The notes beneath the pieces are model-generated. The model did no database searches. It was not told the origin of the DNA and saw only the letters and a program-made list of their open reading frames with translations. From Sipunculus nudus (taxonomy: Eukaryota > Annelida > Sipuncula > Golfingiida > Sipunculidae), in the NCBI GenBank assembly GCA_026874595.1, contig CM049317.1, forward strand, positions 25,388,401 to 25,452,400: 64,000 bases of DNA. The letters are read 5' to 3'. Shown in pieces: positions 24,159 through 37,372 of the stretch; position 1 is the first letter of the stretch; each line of letters opens with the position of its first letter. A program made the translations under genes and the position numbers.

Positions 24159-25809
24159 ATACTCCGAACGAAATTATACACCACGCTCATAATATGTGCA
24201 GGATTTTAGGGAATTAAGTGGAAATATACTATAGAAATTAGTTTTGAAAAAAATTAAATCTATAATGTTTTTGACCACGTGTTATATATTATCCAACTTA
24301 ACGGCATATCTTTAACAGTTCAGTAATTAGTATGTATGTGTATCTCCCATAAAAAAAATCTCCTCCATTAAATAATGATAATTGCTCCAATGCAGGAACA
24401 CGGGCCTTGTTCAATAACGATGGGCGTTTGGCGGAGATTTTTTAAAATCAGATAAACTAGGCGTAGTGCTGTGTATTGTTATATGACATATGATGTTATC
24501 AATCTTCTCGTGCAGGGACAATTAATCACAGTGTTTTGCGCAGGACCAGTTTGAAGCACGCATGAAGGTAAAATATAGTACTAGTGCGGTCAACAGCTGT
24601 AAAGAGAAAAACGGACGTTTATGTATCTGGTTAATTAGATAAGACGAACTAATACCGACTTATGTGTGCGTTCATTGCTGCGTAAGTAGGAGTGTCTTAA
24701 GAGGGTTGACGTTACCTTGGTTTTGTGTCTCGAGGCACGGGTAGAGTGCTAATTTAATTTCTCCTGAGGAAATGTGTGACATTTGTCGTATCAACATGCA
24801 TGGTATATGTTATTAAACAAGTAAGATACGATTGATTGATTTTTTTTTTTTGTGGCGAAGAGTGAGCGTCAATTTATTTGTACTTTTCTCTCTCGCACAC
24901 TTTCACGTATACATATATCCTAATATGAAGGACTGATTAGTTCAAATTCTCCCATAAAGGTCTATGAGGGTATAAGGCCCGTTGCCTGAATTAAACATGT
25001 TAATTAGTTGTGTGATACCTCCAAAAGCTATCGCACAGTTTCAGGAGAGAAAGTACGCCAGAGGAGCTGTACTATACGCCACACAGTTACCGAATCGAAT
25101 CCAAGCCCCCACAACACACCAATATGCACGCATTCTCAAATATTCAGGAATGACAATTTTTTCTTTGTATGTGATATATAATCCTTGCTAATGTAATGGT
25201 AGTTTATGCACAAAACTTTGACAACGGTCTTTCGTTGTAAATGAGTTATGTTTTTTTGATATCACATACACCTGCTTTTATTTAGTGTCAAATAAATATG
25301 GAATCATGATTTAGTGTTCTACTGTTCGAATAAACTGTTTTTATCTGATTTAAAGTGGATTGCCGTTCGGATATATAACAAGTTCGTAAATACATTTTTG
25401 TAACATAAAGATTTTGCTAAACTTATATTGGTGGATATTGCAGGGACATGATGAGTATTATCGTTCATTGCCTATGAGAAATAAATGTGTCAATTTGGTT
25501 TTCATCAGACCTGCATAGGGCTTTATGGACACTAGATAAACAGTTTGTCAAGTTCTTGTTTTCTCAATTTCCCCAGCCGTCAGGTATTATGTCATGTGGC
25601 CGTGTTTTTTATTTAATATATGTATTCCTGGCTTCACGCTCTGTCTTTGTCCATTGGCTTATCACGTGATTCATTCATTACCTGCATCATCAGGTTTCCC
25701 GGCGCCCTGAAGAAACCGGAGCAATTGCTCCCCCGGCTTCTTCCATCGTATTTTCACATGGTTCGTCAGATTCTTCAGTTATGCCTTCTATGTTGTGCAG
25801 TTTTGTATC

Positions 25810-25967
25810 TGGACGGATTATGATACCACAATCACATCCTTGACAGTGCGACAGGAAATGGCGTGACAAGATCTGTTCCTTTAGTTAGACCCAAAGCCTC
25901 GTCATCATTATATAAAATTAATGCGTCCTCAGGTGGAGGATCATTCTTTAAATGGTAAAATTTCTAT
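25810..25967 (-). pseudogene. Pseudogene exon: cytoplasmic tail
   Basis: After acceptor CTTTCAG the first complete codon is TAG. The same frame then stays open for over 40 codons, with LILYNDDEALGL resembling EYVDIDDIALCPG in gene 2. The tail therefore once continued in this frame. Confidence 0.6.
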
Positions 25968-26213
25968 CTGAAAGGTATAGACAGGATAGAGGAATCGAAG
26001 ATAGAATCGGAATACAATAAAGTGCACCTTGATTATATCATTTTGATTTCATAATTTATATGATATAAAATACTTTATAGTAATGCTAGAATTTGAATAA
26101 TATTACATTATTACTTTTAGCTTAATTATTATTTAATTTGTAACTTGCTATTGGTGTTATCAATATAAACAAATCAAGTAATTCTCTAATATAACGAGTT
26201 TACCTAATTAAGA

Positions 26214-26303
26214 ATACAATAAGGCAGACGATTCCCAGAAGAATTAGTACCCCGATCGTTCCTTCTACCACCTTGCCAGTGTAGCCAGTTGTATTGGTAT
26301 CAT
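26214..26303 (-). pseudogene. Pseudogene exon: membrane span (still open)
   Basis: A 90-bp exon, acceptor TTACAG, donor GTAAAC, entering in phase 1 and leaving in phase 2 like the other copies. It encodes GTIGVLILLGIVCLIVFLIR, a clean hydrophobic segment followed by the arginine split across the junction. This is the best-preserved exon of the dead copy. Confidence 0.75.
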
Positions 26304-26431
26304 CTGTAATTGTGAGGAAAACGCCTTATAAACAAAAGCGTAAACATCAGTAATCACACACCTCGAGGGAAAAATATTTAGAACATTTACAAGATCAGTT
26401 TATGTGAAGCCATTGATGTAATAGATTTTAC

Positions 26432-26596
26432 ATTCACATATGAAGTGTGTCACCTTATTACCTCAATGACATTTTCGTGATTTTCATTTTCCATCATTGC
26501 TGATTGATAGACAATTGTCTCTGATTGGGATTCTAGATTTCTCATCGAACCAACTGTTATTTGAAATTTTTATCAACTTAATATATCCCTCTTGTC
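26432..26596 (-). pseudogene. Pseudogene exon: second half of CTLD2
   Basis: The end reads VTHFICE at the splice donor exactly as in gene 2, and KSRIP and the following cysteine are kept. Two in-frame stops lie between them, and a frame break lies upstream. Confidence 0.7.
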
Positions 26597-26850
26597 CTGC
26601 AGAAAAACTTCAAATCAATTTTCTTCATTATTGACCACACATACTGCAAATAAGTTATATTGATTACGATTTTTTTGCTGTGGTACCACACATTTACGCA
26701 TTAAGTTTCATGAAAAGCAGGCCATAGAGTATGAAAATGACTGTTCAAATGTTCTTCCTGTTGAAAAACATATATATGTATATGAACATATATAATATAT
26801 TCTGCTATTTATTTAATAATTTAAATAGTTTTTATTTAAGTAAAATTTAC

Positions 26851-27124
26851 CTATATGCCACCGCCAGAGAGTGTTTGTTGTTGAAAGCCAGAAGGCCTTT
26901 TTAAAGCTGGCCTTTTCTCTGAGATAATTTTGTAGTTGCTGGAACCAATGTTCGGAGGAAACGTCGAATAATCGGCCTTTTCTTGACGAACCATTATGAT
27001 ATATTCAATACAGGTTTGTAAAGCTTTTCCCAACTTTGCGCTGATCGTTTCAGAGCTAGACATGCATAAGATGTTCTAACGTGAACTTTAACTTCCCCGT
27101 AGGAACAAAGCATGTTATGGTCAT
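26851..27124 (-). pseudogene. Pseudogene exon: first half of CTLD2
   Basis: Pieces in different frames match the gene 2 exon: KALQTC, GRLFDVSSEHW and AFWLSTTNTLWRWHIG. A one-base loss before KALQTC and another shift after it destroy the frame. The acceptor (GTTTCAG) and donor (GTAAAT) survive. Confidence 0.7.
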
Positions 27125-27738
27125 CTGAAACGACATTACTTGCAAGTTTATATGTGATTGTACATGTTCATGAGCTTTGGCGTCGAAACCGTTAATAATA
27201 TATTCGTTTTAAGTTAAACAACAGAGAAAAGAGCCCCTTGTTTAATTATTGATATCGCTGCTCTTGACGCCAATGTTTTATGGGGTTATTTCCAGACATA
27301 GGAAATCTTTTCTGAGTATCCTCGAGCGGAACTAAACGATTCCATTATTTCTAAGCAACCTTAAAATATTATTCAATTGTAGATATTGTTTGTTTGTAAC
27401 TCTTAGAAGTAATGACATGATATTGGCATGTTACCATTTGTTTCCTTTGCAAAAATTTATGTTAAATAAGGCACGGAGTGCCGAATATTTACAAGCAATA
27501 CCGAGATCTTTGATTCCAGGCGACAAATATGTGATAATTATAGACGCCGGACCGTACAGATCTTGTGATTTGAGTCGCACCACATCAAGCAAAATGGCCA
27601 GATGGCAGATTCTTTAAAACGTGAATTGGAGAAATTTTCCACTGAGAGAGACTATAAAATCAATGATAAGTAAATGGAAATTATTATGTCAAAAACCATA
27701 CTCCGTAAAATTGACACAGGTAAAACTGGGTCACTTAC

Positions 27739-27897
27739 CTTATCTACATACGTACTCTGCTACCTCATCTCACGGACGAAACTGGCAAAATCGGTTCGTT
27801 TTCTTGTTTGGTTTTGTCTGGCTCATATACAGCGATGCACAATGTGGTTGATTAGACCATCCTATTGTGTTGAGTTCGTACACCCAAGAGATGGCTT
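27739..27897 (-). pseudogene. Pseudogene exon: second half of CTLD1
   Basis: It matches the 147-bp exons of genes 1 and 2 (NQPHCASLY, QFRP, YVCR). A TGA follows the proline where the family has cysteine, and a TAA replaces the last tyrosine just before an intact GTAAGT donor. It is about 12 bp longer than the functional exons. Confidence 0.7.
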
Positions 27898-28047
27898 CTA
27901 CAAGGATCAGTTTAGATATTAATAGAGAAAAATGACAACAGGGGCTTGCAATTGTCAACTGAATGTGATTATTTTTTTAGCCATTTACACGCACATATAT
28001 GTATCATTACCTCTTAAAAAACTGCGTAAAATGAAAATTAGACCGCC

Positions 28048-28194
28048 TTGACTTTGTTCTTTGTCAATACAAAGCGTAACTTAACTTCCTTCCACAATAA
28101 CGTGATAGCCTGCGGCCAAATTTTGCTCTACATCCTGAAGAATATGTACGACCCACATGATCTCTCTGCAGTATCAAATTCGTCCACTCTCACC
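28048..28194 (-). pseudogene. Pseudogene exon: second half of WSC domain
   Basis: Clear DNA similarity to 1135-1282 and 40131-40278 (GCTATCACGTTATTGTGGAA). The donor GT is changed to GG, one base is lost, and a TGA interrupts the end. Confidence 0.7.
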
Positions 28195-28619
28195 CTGAAA
28201 ATGAGAAGTGTATCGTTAAAGGAGATGTATTCTTCAATAAGATAGCCATCACTTCTGCTGTTTCTTTGTATGGAGCCTTCTTTTTTCTGTTATATTAATG
28301 AAACACGGTGTGTCATAATACACCAGTTTAAAAAGCACAAGAAAATGATGAACGGTAAAAGAGTGGGTTGAAAGTACTTTTTTTTCTTTATTGTTTCAGG
28401 CCTTTTCACATGACTCGTTATTTGGACTGTTTTTGATCACACGAACATGTGCGTTTTGTAAATTCCCAGCAACATGGCTAGTTCTAAATATAGTTTTGGA
28501 AACGTTTTGAATTTTATAATGCCATATGTACTTTATTTCATGCTTCTAATCCATTACATCAGCTAAATCACAGAACACCTGAAAGCATGACTTTTACTAT
28601 ACCAGTTAATTGCATTTAC

Positions 28620-28765
28620 CTTGTGCAAGGAATAATTGGAGTGGGATCTGCAAAACGTTTCACATGATTTTAAATGTTGAATTTGTTGACAGCGACCTTA
28701 GGCCCAAGATTTGTCCGCAGTTGCATAACATCCTTGAAAGTACATTTTCTGTTCGGAACCATCAG
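28620..28765 (-). pseudogene. Pseudogene exon: first half of WSC domain
   Basis: Exactly 146 bp like its paralogues, encoding KMYFQGCY and later SCETFC and YSLHK. The acceptor AG has become AT, and a TAA stop lies at 28698-28700. Confidence 0.75.
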
Positions 28766-29040
28766 ATGAAAGAAAAGTAAAAATTTTAACAGTGTTTAAA
28801 GCGGTAGAGGGAATTTAATTATTCACATGCAACTAGTGTTGCAGGGTGTACCGATTATTGTTTACCTTTACACGGGGCATACAGTTTATCTAATGTGTTT
28901 ATCCTTTGACGTATTGTAACGATTAGTTTTAATAGAGCAAAAAAAAAAAAAAATACTCGAGTTTGATATATATGACCTGAAGCTGCACCTTTAAATCATT
29001 TCAAATAATGTGCTGGTATGGATGAGCCTGCTGGGCTTAC

Positions 29041-29139
29041 CATTTGTTCTGTTACGACAACCCAGAGGAGTCTGAGCGGTACAAACAGTAGGAAGAAAAG
29101 GTATATTGATGACGTGATTGCAACTGTCATTCTACCCAT
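29041..29139 (-). pseudogene. Pseudogene exon: signal peptide, one base short
   Basis: ATG at 29139 starts MGRMTVAITSSIYLFFLLF. The exon is 99 bp against 100 bp in genes 2 and 3-like copies, so it ends in phase 0 instead of phase 1. In the shifted frame the end reads QTPLGCRNRTN, matching QNPLACQNGTN at 23.5 kb, which confirms a deletion. Confidence 0.65.
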
Positions 29140-29144
29140 ATTAC

Positions 29145-31585
29145 AACTCAGTAGTTGTTTCTGAAGAAATATATACGGTTATGTTACTTAATATATGAAA
29201 AAAAGGATCGAGTGCACTTTCAAATATACTTATAATACTTATATATATTTCAGGAAAAGCATTATTTTGCATAATCAGTTCATCTTCGGCTTTATTAGGC
29301 CCAGTATTGTTTAATATTGGCCACACGATGGCCAGGGTATATTGCATCAATGTCTATTGTAAAGTGATACCTTGAGATGGTTTGAAGTCACCAAAATGAT
29401 TTAATTCAGGATGGTTCATAGTTCAGTCAACAAACAAATATAAGTGAGAACATATCGCCTTGAAAACCAATTTGAAAACGCAAAAGCAGAGAGAGTGTAT
29501 CAGATGCATCATCCATGAGACATATTGATTAGAGCACGAGAGAAAACCTGGTGCTAAGGTATTGTTTAGTAAATTACCCTTTTCCACGATGCCAATATCA
29601 GTATCCGCTACCCGGAAAAGCTCTCAGTATTCGAGACTTAGTTGCAACTCGTTTCTCTCAACAAACACCAATCCGCACGTTAGTTGTTAAGCTACTACGA
29701 CACTAGCGGATTAACAAAGGTTATATGTATAAATCATAATGAATGATATGTAGATTGATATAATATTTTTGATTGTATCTGCACAAAATCTTCTGGATGC
29801 CCGTACATCTTTGCCATAAGGGAACATTAGGTTATCTATTTATACGGATGATCAGTATAACCATCTGTAGGTTTTATGTTAAGTCCTTACAATGAGCCTT
29901 TGAGTTTTACATTTTTTTCTTGCGTGTGCTGTCAATTATATAAGAAATTATTGTTTCCTGTTAAAGAGATACTTCATTTTGCACATTAGGGTAGGTTGTG
30001 AGATTTCTAGACCGAGAGCTAGGAAAATAAAACGATTCTGTATCTTGCTAAAAATTATTACAACGGAACACAAGTACACTTTTTCAAATATGTTCCACAT
30101 GTACCACAATCATACCCCGTGCAAATACGGAAAGAGTTGTAATATCAGTAATAAAATTTGCACGATACTCTGAACTCTGAACTCTGAAAGGTGTGATTTT
30201 TCAACCATGGTCCTATGATAATATAAAATGTTTGCCTGTTTCCCTGTATTTAAAAGCAAGTGTTTGAAAATGCACGTTTTTAAATCGTCTCATTTGAAAA
30301 AGTTATTTTGAAATCAATCAGAACCCATTCAAATATGTAGTATTACAAGAGAGAATACTCCGACAAGGCTCAAAAACCAATTCAGAATCTATGTGTTACA
30401 GTTCAACAGACACAAAGACTATGATGGAAAGACAAGAGTAAAAAAAGTAACCACCGTTAACAATAATAATAATAATAATAAAATAATATTAATAATAAAT
30501 AGAAAGGTTAATTCAAGTTAAGAATGCTACCACTAATTAACATTTGGGATGCAAGAACAATGGCTCTAACGTATTAAGGACGGGTAAATAGTAGCTGTGG
30601 TGCTTTTTTTGGGATTTAGATGAAATAGACGTGGAGAAGTGGTTGTAAATTGACTTATGATTTAATCACCTTCCTTGTACAATGAATCAAAAGCCAGGTG
30701 TGTTGACAAGGAAATGTGTTTGTGCTGATGTGTGTGGCGCTTCCCCTTAGGTTTGCTACTCTGGGGGTACCCGGTAACTCAATTCTTGTCACAGCGTACC
30801 TAACATAAAAAAAAAAATATATCTGATGGTGACCTTGAAGAAAGTCTTCTGAATACGGACCAAAAAAATAGTAAGGAAATCGTGCATAATTGCGCATGAC
30901 ATTCCGTACTCATTTTGATCAAAACCCCGGGTGTTTATTTCTACATGCGCAAAATAAAATGTGTTTTTGAGGGCAAATATGGGGCAGCAGTCCCGTTAAT
31001 CTTGCACCGCGTACTACTGATAAGATTACTGATAACATAACATACAGGACGTTAGACACATCTAACGGCACTGGGCGTAATACATTTTCGTGACCTGATC
31101 AACTGTTTGTATTAATCATAACCAAGGGATTTTTTTTCTACCAAAAGTACATTTTGACAGATTCATGTTACGTTCAATAATATTTTTTCTTTTATTTTTA
31201 ATTAGTCAATTATGGGCCTTAAAAGGTCTTATCAGGTGAAAGCGAATGTACAATTAAAAGTGACAGACAGCGACTGGGCAGACACATATGGCCTCAGCTA
31301 CGGCAAGAACACTTGGATGAGGTCTCTGAACAAGACAGGCGTCAATTAAAGGCAGGTGTTTATTAAATTTTCCAACTTACCGCCGGTGTGCTAAATTACA
31401 TTTTACTTGTGTATAATGAGTGTCCGCATGCGTAATTAAATCTTGAGTATGTACATTGGCATAAAATATATATCTACATATTTGTATGCTTTGCAAAGGT
31501 TATAAATATATTTAAATCAACAGCTGTTGTTACAATGATGTCAGTATAGAGTATGACGGAAATAGATTCCATGTGTAGTTTAGGT
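29145..31585. other. Intergenic, no supported gene
   Basis: No exon or recognisable transposon. An (AAT)n tract lies at about 30462-30500. Confidence 0.5.
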
Positions 31586-31588
31586 AAT

Positions 31589-32183
31589 TTAAGTGTTATA
31601 TATCTCATTGTCTATGAGGAATGTATCTGTTTCGACCTGGTTTTCCTCTCCTTTACAGCATCCTTTCTGTGGCACTGCATACATATGTTGTTCTCCTTCT
31701 TCATGGTTGGTACAGTGATCTGATATTTTATCACGGGACTTGTTTATCTTTACAATGCTTACGAATTCTCTCACTGGAGGAATGATGTGACAAGTTCCTT
31801 CTTTATCGATTTGATCTTGTTCTTTAGTGTAAGTTATACTCAGCTGTGCGTCATCTTCTCCAGTGTTTTAATTTGACCTGTCACGTAATTTGCTGCTGAT
31901 CTTGAACTTCGTGTTAGTCTCTACTGCTGGATCTATAGTCTTACCAGATTCGTAGATCACATTTTCAACTAGGTCATCACTTACTTCAGGCATCCAATTT
32001 ATGTTCAGATCACCAGGAATTCCACTATGACTTGTGGCAGCGAAGGACGTCACAAACTCTTTTCTTTAACCTGGACACAAAGCTATGTCATCAATATCTA
32101 CATATTCTCCTAGCTGCTCGTCCGTAGTAGTAACATCATATTGTTTAGTCTGTTCTGCTGATAGTACATGCAACAGCTTTCAT
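31589..32183 (-). pseudogene. Gene 2 tail exon, broken by in-frame stops
   Basis: The acceptor ATTCCAG is followed by one base that completes an arginine and then TGA (32182-32180). Beyond it the same frame runs for 193 more codons, broken only by TAA at 32068-32066 and 31870-31868, and ends at the family C-terminus IDNEIYNT with TAA at 31591-31589. Readable motifs include EYVDID, LVENVIYESGK and MYAVPQK. The translated protein should therefore stop right after the membrane span unless stops are bypassed. Confidence 0.75.
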
Positions 32184-33242
32184 CTGGAATCGAATACAAA
32201 GGTTAAGAACTGAGGTTTGCACAAAAATTAGGATAAATCAACTTTATTCTTCTAAACATGGAAGATAATGTGGATATGAGTGTAGCATGATGGAAAATAT
32301 ATAACACTTAACCTTTTTTTCTTTAAGTGATGCCTTAACAGGTGCTTACACTATGTAACGCAATGTATTGATCAAAATATTAATAATAATAATTAAAAAT
32401 AAATATAAAAATATTTGAACAGATTATAATAATAATATTATTATTACTATTGTTATTATTGCAGAACATAATTAATAAGTATTACATGTATAATTATTAT
32501 TATTATTATTATTATTATTTTCTTTGCAGAAAATCATACAAAATAGTATTATTATTGTTGTTATTATTATTATTATTATTATAAAAGTTATCATACAATA
32601 TATTATTATTTTTTTTGCCCGAATATGTGTTTGACCTCAATCATATAAAATAAGTATCATCTCTATAAGATGATTTCACCTGATGATGAACGTTATCAGA
32701 GTGACAATTCCCAGCAAAACCAATATTCCTCCAACCGTTCCTCCTACCACTGCATTCTTGAAACTTGTTGTATACCTTGTCTGACCTAGAGAAATATTTG
32801 TGATGATATGGTGGCTGGTTTTTTTTTTTGTTAAATTATTTACCAAAATGTTTAGACGTTTACAAAATGTTGAATGTATTAACACTTACCTTTTCAGATT
32901 AATGTTAGATTTCGGTCATATTATGAAGCTGTTTATATTTATATTACAGTCAATATAAAAAAATGAAAGAAACCTTTCTGAAAATAAGTATAGATTAATG
33001 CTGACGTCAGAAAATTTAACAAAAGGAGAGAAATATAAATGTTGGTCTACAGTTAGCCTTTAAGCATCAAACGGATACTAGAGCGTGAACGTTCTCTTGA
33101 TAAGCTCACAGCCTTCAGTGAAGACACTAGAAAAATCCACTCGTTTACTTTTGCAATCCTTATGCCAACAATCAAATATAAAATATTGCTGTTATGTTCT
33201 TTAATATGTCAATTTCAAAGTGTTCCTAGCGGAAATAATTTC

Positions 33243-33285
<43 letters not shown>

Positions 33286-34976
33286 TACCATATGATGCAT
33301 TTATTACATTAGTCTTTTATGCTGCTGCATGAGCTGAACGAATGTGTCATAGATGATAGAAATCGTTAGCAGATTAGTTGAAAACAAAAAGTTATATGGG
33401 AATTATAAATAGTGTGAATAAATGTATATATCCCCCATCATTATTTGTGATGGCAGGACGATAGGCAAAATGATATAGCTAAAGAACAATGAACCCTCAA
33501 AATGGCTACTAAATTCAGAAGCTGTGGTCATAGCATTGTCGTCTTTGTCCCCACCCCTTTCGACAAGAAAAGCATCCCATATTAAGGCAAACCTAGCTAT
33601 ATATCTGTACGTCAGTTACATTTTATCTAAATGTTTGTCCTCTGCCTACTTGTTCTACCTGTTGTATCCTAAAATCTAACCATAACATTATCGTATTATA
33701 TGAATTTCAAATAAGCCATACATAACATCGTAACCATTATAATGGAGATATGCAAATTTATATTCATGTATTACTATGATGGCTCAAAACACCAGAAAAT
33801 AAAATAAAAAATAGTCTATGAGCAGCTTACTGGTAATGCTGTTGGCGACTACAGTAGGTGAAGACTCTGTATTTGCTTGCATTGGCTGTTATATACAAAT
33901 GGCATGACATGCAAGAATAACTTACAGCTGTCTCCCTTTCTCTCTTATGTCTCGTTCTTCCCCCCTGTCTTTTATTTGAATATACACATAGCAAAATTAC
34001 TGCACGTCAGTAACATTTTATTTGAATGTTTGTCCTTTGGCATCTTGCACTAATTGTTGCATATTAAACTCTAACCAGAACATTGTATTATATAAGTTTA
34101 TAATAAGCCATTCATAACATTGCAATATTATAACTAAAACGAACTACAATCGCATAGAGAAGGGCATATGCAAATACATATTCATATATCACTATGGTGG
34201 CCCAAAAAGCCAGGAAAGAAAAATACAAGCTAGTCTATGAGCACTTTACCGGTAATCTTGTTGTCGACTGCAGCAGATGAAGACTGTTCGTGTTTGCTTG
34301 CATCGGCTGTTATATATAAAAAAAAACATTACATGAAAGAATAAATTACAGCTCTCTTTCTCCTTCTCTCCTTTGTCTCGTTCTTTCTCTCTCCCTCTCC
34401 CTCTGTCTCTTATATATGATTAACTTATATTAACTTCATCTGCTGACATTTACTCTTTATATTAGGTGCAACATTGTATAGAAATTTAAAATTTTTATCC
34501 TAAAATCTAATCGACCAGAGAGGGGTATATTCAAATATATATATTCATATATATCAATGCTAGCCGAAAAAAAAGAAAGGAAAAATACAAAAAAGTATAT
34601 GAACAGCTCACCGCTAATACTGTTGTCGATTGAAGGAGATGTAGAACTTTCGTATTTGCTTGCATTGGCTGATATATACAAAAAGCATCAAATGAAATAA
34701 TATTTCACAGCTCTCTCCCTCTCTGTTTCTCCTATGTCTCGTTCTTTCTCTCTCCCTCTCTCCCTGTCTCTTATATATTACTTACTTACTTACTTATTTT
34801 TACTTACTCTACCTACTTCTTCTGTTTTTATTAGGTGCAACATTGCGTAGAAATTTAAAATGTTTATCCTAAAATCTAACCATAATATTTTTGTATTATA
34901 TAAATTTCAAATAAGTCATAAATAAAAGTGTCATATATAAACTTAGACAAACTACAATCGCCTAGAGAGGGGTATA

Positions 34977-35028
<52 letters not shown>

Positions 35029-37305
35029 TTTCTTACTATAGTGGCTCAAATCACAAGAAAAAAAAAAAAAAACGCAGGTCACCGGTAATGCTGTTGTTGA
35101 CTCCAGGAGTTTGAGAATGTTCTTGTTTGCTTGCATCGGCTGATATATACAAAAAGCATCACATGAAATAATAAATTACAGCTCTCTCTCTCCTACTTTC
35201 CTATGTCTCGTTCTTTCTCTTTCCCTCTGTCTCTTATACATGACTTACTTATATTTACTTTCTCTACTTAAATTTTCTGTTTATATTAGGAGCAAAATTG
35301 CATAGAAATTTAAAATGTTTCACCATAAAATATAACCATAACATTACTGTATTATATAAATTTCAAATAAGCCATTTATAAAATCGTTATATATAAACTT
35401 AGACGAACTACAATCGCTTAGAGAGGGGCATGCTCAACCCTATACAGTCGAACCTCTCATAGTGGGCACCTCCATAAAGTGGGTACCTCTGTAAAGTGGA
35501 CATTTTTGGGCAGTCCCCTTTTTTCTTCTCTTTATTAAGTTTAGCTAATATGGGCACCTCTATATTCTGTAAAGTGGGCACCTTTCCCAAGCTAATGTTG
35601 GCACTTCCTGGATTTTCCCAGTTGAAGTATCATCCTATTTAAACTTTTCTGAGTTTTATTATTGTGAATTTGTAATTATTAGCAATCAGAATAACTGTTA
35701 ATTATTAAATATTTATATTCCAACTGTTAATGATAATGATCATACAGAGGGGCAAAGGTCAGAGGTGTATTACTGTCTAATTGCATAATCATAAAAATAG
35801 TCTTCTTGCCTCAAGGCTAGGCATGGGATACATGCATACTAATTAGACTTCTTTAATGTGTCTGCACATGCTCCAGTCAGACCTCAGCCCAAACTGGCTG
35901 TTAGAGCGATGGTTTACAGCCAGCAATGAAAACACCAATCAGTAGCAATTCATATTGATAAGTATACCTTGATCTGACAGTCACTGGACTTCTTATGTCA
36001 GTGAAGCACACAAACTGCTATAGTTAATACCATGAGTGGCCGCCCCTGCTCATTCACTTAGTTACTAAATTGGTACTCTGAGATGAAGGGACAGGTAAAG
36101 GTTCCCCCTGGCCAAGAGCAATGCTTACTCATTAGCCGTTGCACTTATTATCAACACCAAACACTGATCATTCGCATGCATTTTGTGTCATATTCACTCT
36201 TACTGTTCACTTAAAATGTCAACCTCAACCTGAAATGTACTAGTAAAGGTTGGAACAGACCTAAACGTGTACCAGTTCTAAGATTCTGAGAGCGGCTTGT
36301 CTAAGAGAAAGTTTTATAGAACAGTATGGTATTTCCAAGGATGACTTGGGTAACTTATTAACATATTAGCAGATTTAGAAGATAGGTTCAATACTTGTAG
36401 GTTATGTCCATCGATATATGTTATAAAACACACACACACATACATATATATATATATGTATATGTGTTTTTTACTTGTTAACCTATATGTTTAAAAGCAG
36501 GAAGAAAATGCATTAATCGTTTTAAAACGTTTTAAAACTATGAATATTTTTCAAAGCAGGTGGCATCACTGAAAGTGGCAGCTTTACCTCTATATTGTGG
36601 GCACCTCTATAAAATGGACAGTTTGGCGCAGTCTCAAGGGTGCCACATTTTTGAGGTTCGACTGTATATTCATATATAACGATTTTGACCAAGAAAGCCA
36701 GAAAAAAATACAAAATAGGTTGTGAAAAAAAAGTATATGAACAGCTCACCGCTAATGTTGTTGTCGATTGGAGGAGATGTAGAACTTTTGTATATGCTGG
36801 CATCGGCTGTTATATACACATAGCATCACATGAAATAATATTTTACAGCTCTCTCTTTCCTTCTCTCCTTTTTCTCGTTTTTTCTCTCTCCCTCTATCCC
36901 TAATATGTTACTTACTTACTTATATTTACTTACTCTTCTTACTCTTTCTGTTTTTACTAGATGCAACTTTGCATAAAAAATTTAAATGTTTCATCTTAAC
37001 ATCTAACCATAACATTATTGTTCTATAGAAATTTCAAATAAGTCATAAATATATAATCATCATATATTAACTTAGACGAACTACGATCGCCAAGAGAGGG
37101 GCATATTCAAATATTTATATTTGATATATTGCATTGTTGGCCTAGAAAGCCAGAGAGGAAAAAATTCATAATAGTCCGTGAACAGCTCACCGGTAATGTT
37201 GTTGTCAATTAAAGGAGATGTAGAACTTTCGTATTTACTTGCATCAGCTGTTATATACAAATAGCATCACATGAATGAATACTTTTCAGTTCTCTCTCTC
37301 TCTCT

Positions 37306-37372
<67 letters not shown>

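Larger units (their letters stand above)
25810..29139 (-). pseudogene. CTLD/WSC receptor pseudogene
   Basis: Remnants of most exons of the family occur in order: signal peptide (29139-29041), WSC first half (28765-28620), WSC second half (28194-28048), CTLD1 second half (27897-27739), CTLD2 first half (27124-26851), CTLD2 second half (26596-26432), membrane span (26303-26214) and tail (25967 to about 25810). The CTLD1 first-half exon is missing. Breaks include a one-base loss in the signal-peptide exon, a lost acceptor, a lost donor, frameshifts and in-frame stops in most exons. No stalk exons were found. Confidence 0.85.
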
